From an uncultured Alteromonadaceae bacterium (GTDB taxonomy: Bacteria; Pseudomonadota; Gammaproteobacteria; Enterobacterales; Alteromonadaceae), in the NCBI GenBank assembly GCA_950073835.1, contig CATMRP010000003.1, positions 1-64,000 of the forward strand: a stretch of 64,000 nucleotides of DNA, written 5' to 3'. Of this stretch, positions 62,093-64,000 are shown in pieces (the first letter of the stretch is position 1; each line of letters begins with the position of its first letter). A program made the translations under genes and the position numbers. The notes beneath the pieces were generated by a model. That model did no database searches and was not told where the DNA came from. It saw nothing but the letters and a program-made list of their open reading frames with translations.

Positions 62093-62143
62093 ATCCCTTA
62101 TTTGCGAATGAATGTTTAAATTCCAAACAGGGGACACAATGAA

Positions 62144-63349
62144 ATGCAGTTTAATAAAATAGTACTAGCCACTTCTGCCTTAGCGCTGACTTATTTTAGT
62201 CCGGCTTCTGTTGCGCAGGAAAAAAGCCGGATTCAGTTGTCTGGTGCGGTGATGCAAAGTTGGCAGGCGGGGATGGAAGTCGACGGCGCAGCGGCGGACC
62301 CGGGCAATGCTAACACTGACTCTGGTTTTCATCGTTTGCGCTTTGCGTTAAATATTAATGCGCAGTTGACAGACAAGCTATCCGTTTTTGCCGAACTCGC
62401 CGAGGAACCCAACGACTGGAATAACGGCAGCGCTGCTATCAGCCAGGATTTAGCGTGGATACAGTATCAGATTAATCAGGAGGTGGGCGTCAGGCTGGGT
62501 AATATGATCGCTACCACGCAGAACTTCCTGCGCTACTCTGATGGTGCGGCAGTGCAAAGCAACCCATTTGTTGGCAATAGCCTGGTTGACATGATCACCG
62601 CAGAAGAAGGATTGTGGCTATATGGGGTACATAAACTGGCAGGCGGCAGCAGTATTACCTGGGACGGTACGTTGTCGACCCCGGACTTTTTCGCGGACTT
62701 TTCTGACGGACGAGGATACAACTACGGCTTACGCGGGACCTATAATTTAAGCAATGGTTTATCGTTTGCCGCAGGTGTTTTTTCCACCAATCATGAAATG
62801 AGTGCTGTAGAAGGGAAGACCGCTGGCTCGTTGATTGCTGTGGGAGACGGCGATAACTATCAGTTTGCCAGTTCGGCTCCGAATGCCAGAGTAACCCACC
62901 CGTTGATTGTGCCGGGCGTTGACGCCTTTATCTGGCAGGCTGATGTCCAATACATGACCGATACAGTTATGTTTCATGCCTTGTACGGGAGTGCAAAAGA
63001 CGATTATAGCTGGGAAAATGGCCAGGGGGCGTTTCAAACCAGCTATGTAGAACAGGAATCTGAAATGAAGTTTTGGTCTGTAGAAGGGCGCTATATGATT
63101 AATTCAGAGTTTTATGTTGCGGCCCGTTACGCCGAATCAGATAACGAAAGTGTTGGTATTACTGGCAATAACACCGCAAGCCGTTTGCAGTTGGGCGGCG
63201 GCTGGTGGATGAATGATTTCACGTTATTCAAAGCTGAATATGTTACGCAAGAGGAAGAACAGTATTCCGGAGGCGGTACTGCAGCATTCGGTGCTGCTGG
63301 TGGAGCAGAGTGGGACGGTATTATCGTTGAGATCTCAGTGACGTTTTAA
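62144..63349 (+). CDS. Porin-like outer-membrane beta-barrel protein
   Basis: Signal peptide ending SVAQ; HRLRFALNINAQLTDKLSVFAELAEEPN; terminal GIIVEISVTF. Confidence 0.78.
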   Translation: MQFNKIVLATSALALTYFSPASVAQEKSRIQLSGAVMQSWQAGMEVDGAAADPGNANTDSGFHRLRFALNINAQLTDKLSVFAELAEEPNDWNNGSAAISQDLAWIQYQINQEVGVRLGNMIATTQNFLRYSDGAAVQSNPFVGNSLVDMITAEEGLWLYGVHKLAGGSSITWDGTLSTPDFFADFSDGRGYNYGLRGTYNLSNGLSFAAGVFSTNHEMSAVEGKTAGSLIAVGDGDNYQFASSAPNARVTHPLIVPGVDAFIWQADVQYMTDTVMFHALYGSAKDDYSWENGQGAFQTSYVEQESEMKFWSVEGRYMINSEFYVAARYAESDNESVGITGNNTASRLQLGGGWWMNDFTLFKAEYVTQEEEQYSGGGTAAFGAAGGAEWDGIIVEISVTF

Positions 63350-63379
63350 TCTGTTCATTGCTTTGTGAGTATATAAAAA

Positions 63380-63406
63380 GCCGCAGCATCACCTGCGGTT
63401 TTTTTA
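63380..63406 (+). terminator. Rho-independent terminator after porin-like gene
   Basis: CCGCAG-catcac-CTGCGG followed by TTTTTTT. Confidence 0.88.
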
Positions 63407-63415
63407 ATTTTAAAT

Positions 63416-63793
63416 TTAATTGTTTATAAATATAACGTGATTATTTCTGGCGTTGTTAACTGATAATCTAATACTATTTTGAGGGGGGGAGGCCTGAGTC
63501 TTCTGAAAAAAATAATCAGCTTCTTCCACTGATGAATAAATATCTATTGAATTGATTATTAAAAAGGCGTTTTCGTCAAATGAATTGTCAGGTTTTTGCT
63601 CAGTAAAAAAAGTTAGTGAATCTTCGATGGCTAATTTACATAACACTAACTCTGCTCTCTTCATGTCAAAGTTAGCTGGAATTTTTGTGCTGAGTATTTC
63701 AATTGTCTGCTGGTTAACTGAATTGGTGTATGGGCAGTTAATTTCAAAAATAGGTATGTGAATTCGGCTCAGTTTCTTTTTTAATCTGGTCAT
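63416..63793 (-). CDS. Hypothetical protein
   Basis: 125-aa ORF, no recognised motif. Confidence 0.4.
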   Translation of the reverse strand: MTRLKKKLSRIHIPIFEINCPYTNSVNQQTIEILSTKIPANFDMKRAELVLCKLAIEDSLTFFTEQKPDNSFDENAFLIINSIDIYSSVEEADYFFQKTQASPPQNSIRLSVNNARNNHVIFINN

Positions 63794-64000
63794 GAATAAC
63801 TTTCACGTAAAATAGGCTATGGATACCGTTGAAAACTTTTTATAAATGCAGAGGCTAACGCTGTTTGTAACAGTAAAAATATAATATGAACTATGTGTTG
63901 TTAGTTTCATTTTCCTTTTGGCTGTCGTGAGACAGAGGGCAGCAGCCCTAACGTAACTGCTAGTAATTGTCGTGTCGGCAAAAAGCGCACTGTATAACGC

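Overview
This 64 kb window looks like a gammaproteobacterial, Alteromonadales-like chromosome segment; the taxon is inferred from gene content only. It starts in the 3' end of an rrn operon (23S tail, 5S, terminator), followed by a complete IS66-family element with matching inverted ends and a perfect 8-bp target duplication. It then runs through a mostly conserved core: the imuA-imuB-dnaE2 SOS mutagenesis cassette with a LexA box, slmA, coaBC, radC, a yjbEFGH-like exopolysaccharide operon, rpmBG, mutM, coaD, kdkA, kbl-tdh, glpEG, ubiA, ubiK, rep and several c-di-GMP proteins. Two accessory blocks stand out. (1) Downstream of tRNA-Arg(CCG), about 40.8-47.2 kb, lies a defence/toxin-antitoxin-like block: a C5-methyltransferase/HNH-nuclease pair with a LexA-box-like operator just upstream, a second HNH protein, a NERD-domain protein and hipBA with reiterated operator-like palindromes. 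(2) At about 49.7-63.4 kb is what looks like a self-contained PQQ-scavenging oxidation locus. It has a six-gene minus-strand operon: a PqqU/YncD-like TonB receptor, an FMN alpha-hydroxyacid dehydrogenase, a 1106-aa di-heme peroxidase + FG-GAP + ASPIC/UnbV fusion, a small Cys-containing secreted protein, a Rieske protein, and a PQQ dehydrogenase lacking the vicinal Cys pair and having Ala at the lanthanide-Asp position. It is divergent from an AcoR-like sigma-54 activator and followed by a porin-like gene. The porin and the PQQ operon both carry a TGYYGCA-N7-TGCRACA element centred 115.5 bp from the GG of a GG-N10-GC (-24/-12) promoter candidate. All family assignments come from reading sequence motifs; no database search was run.
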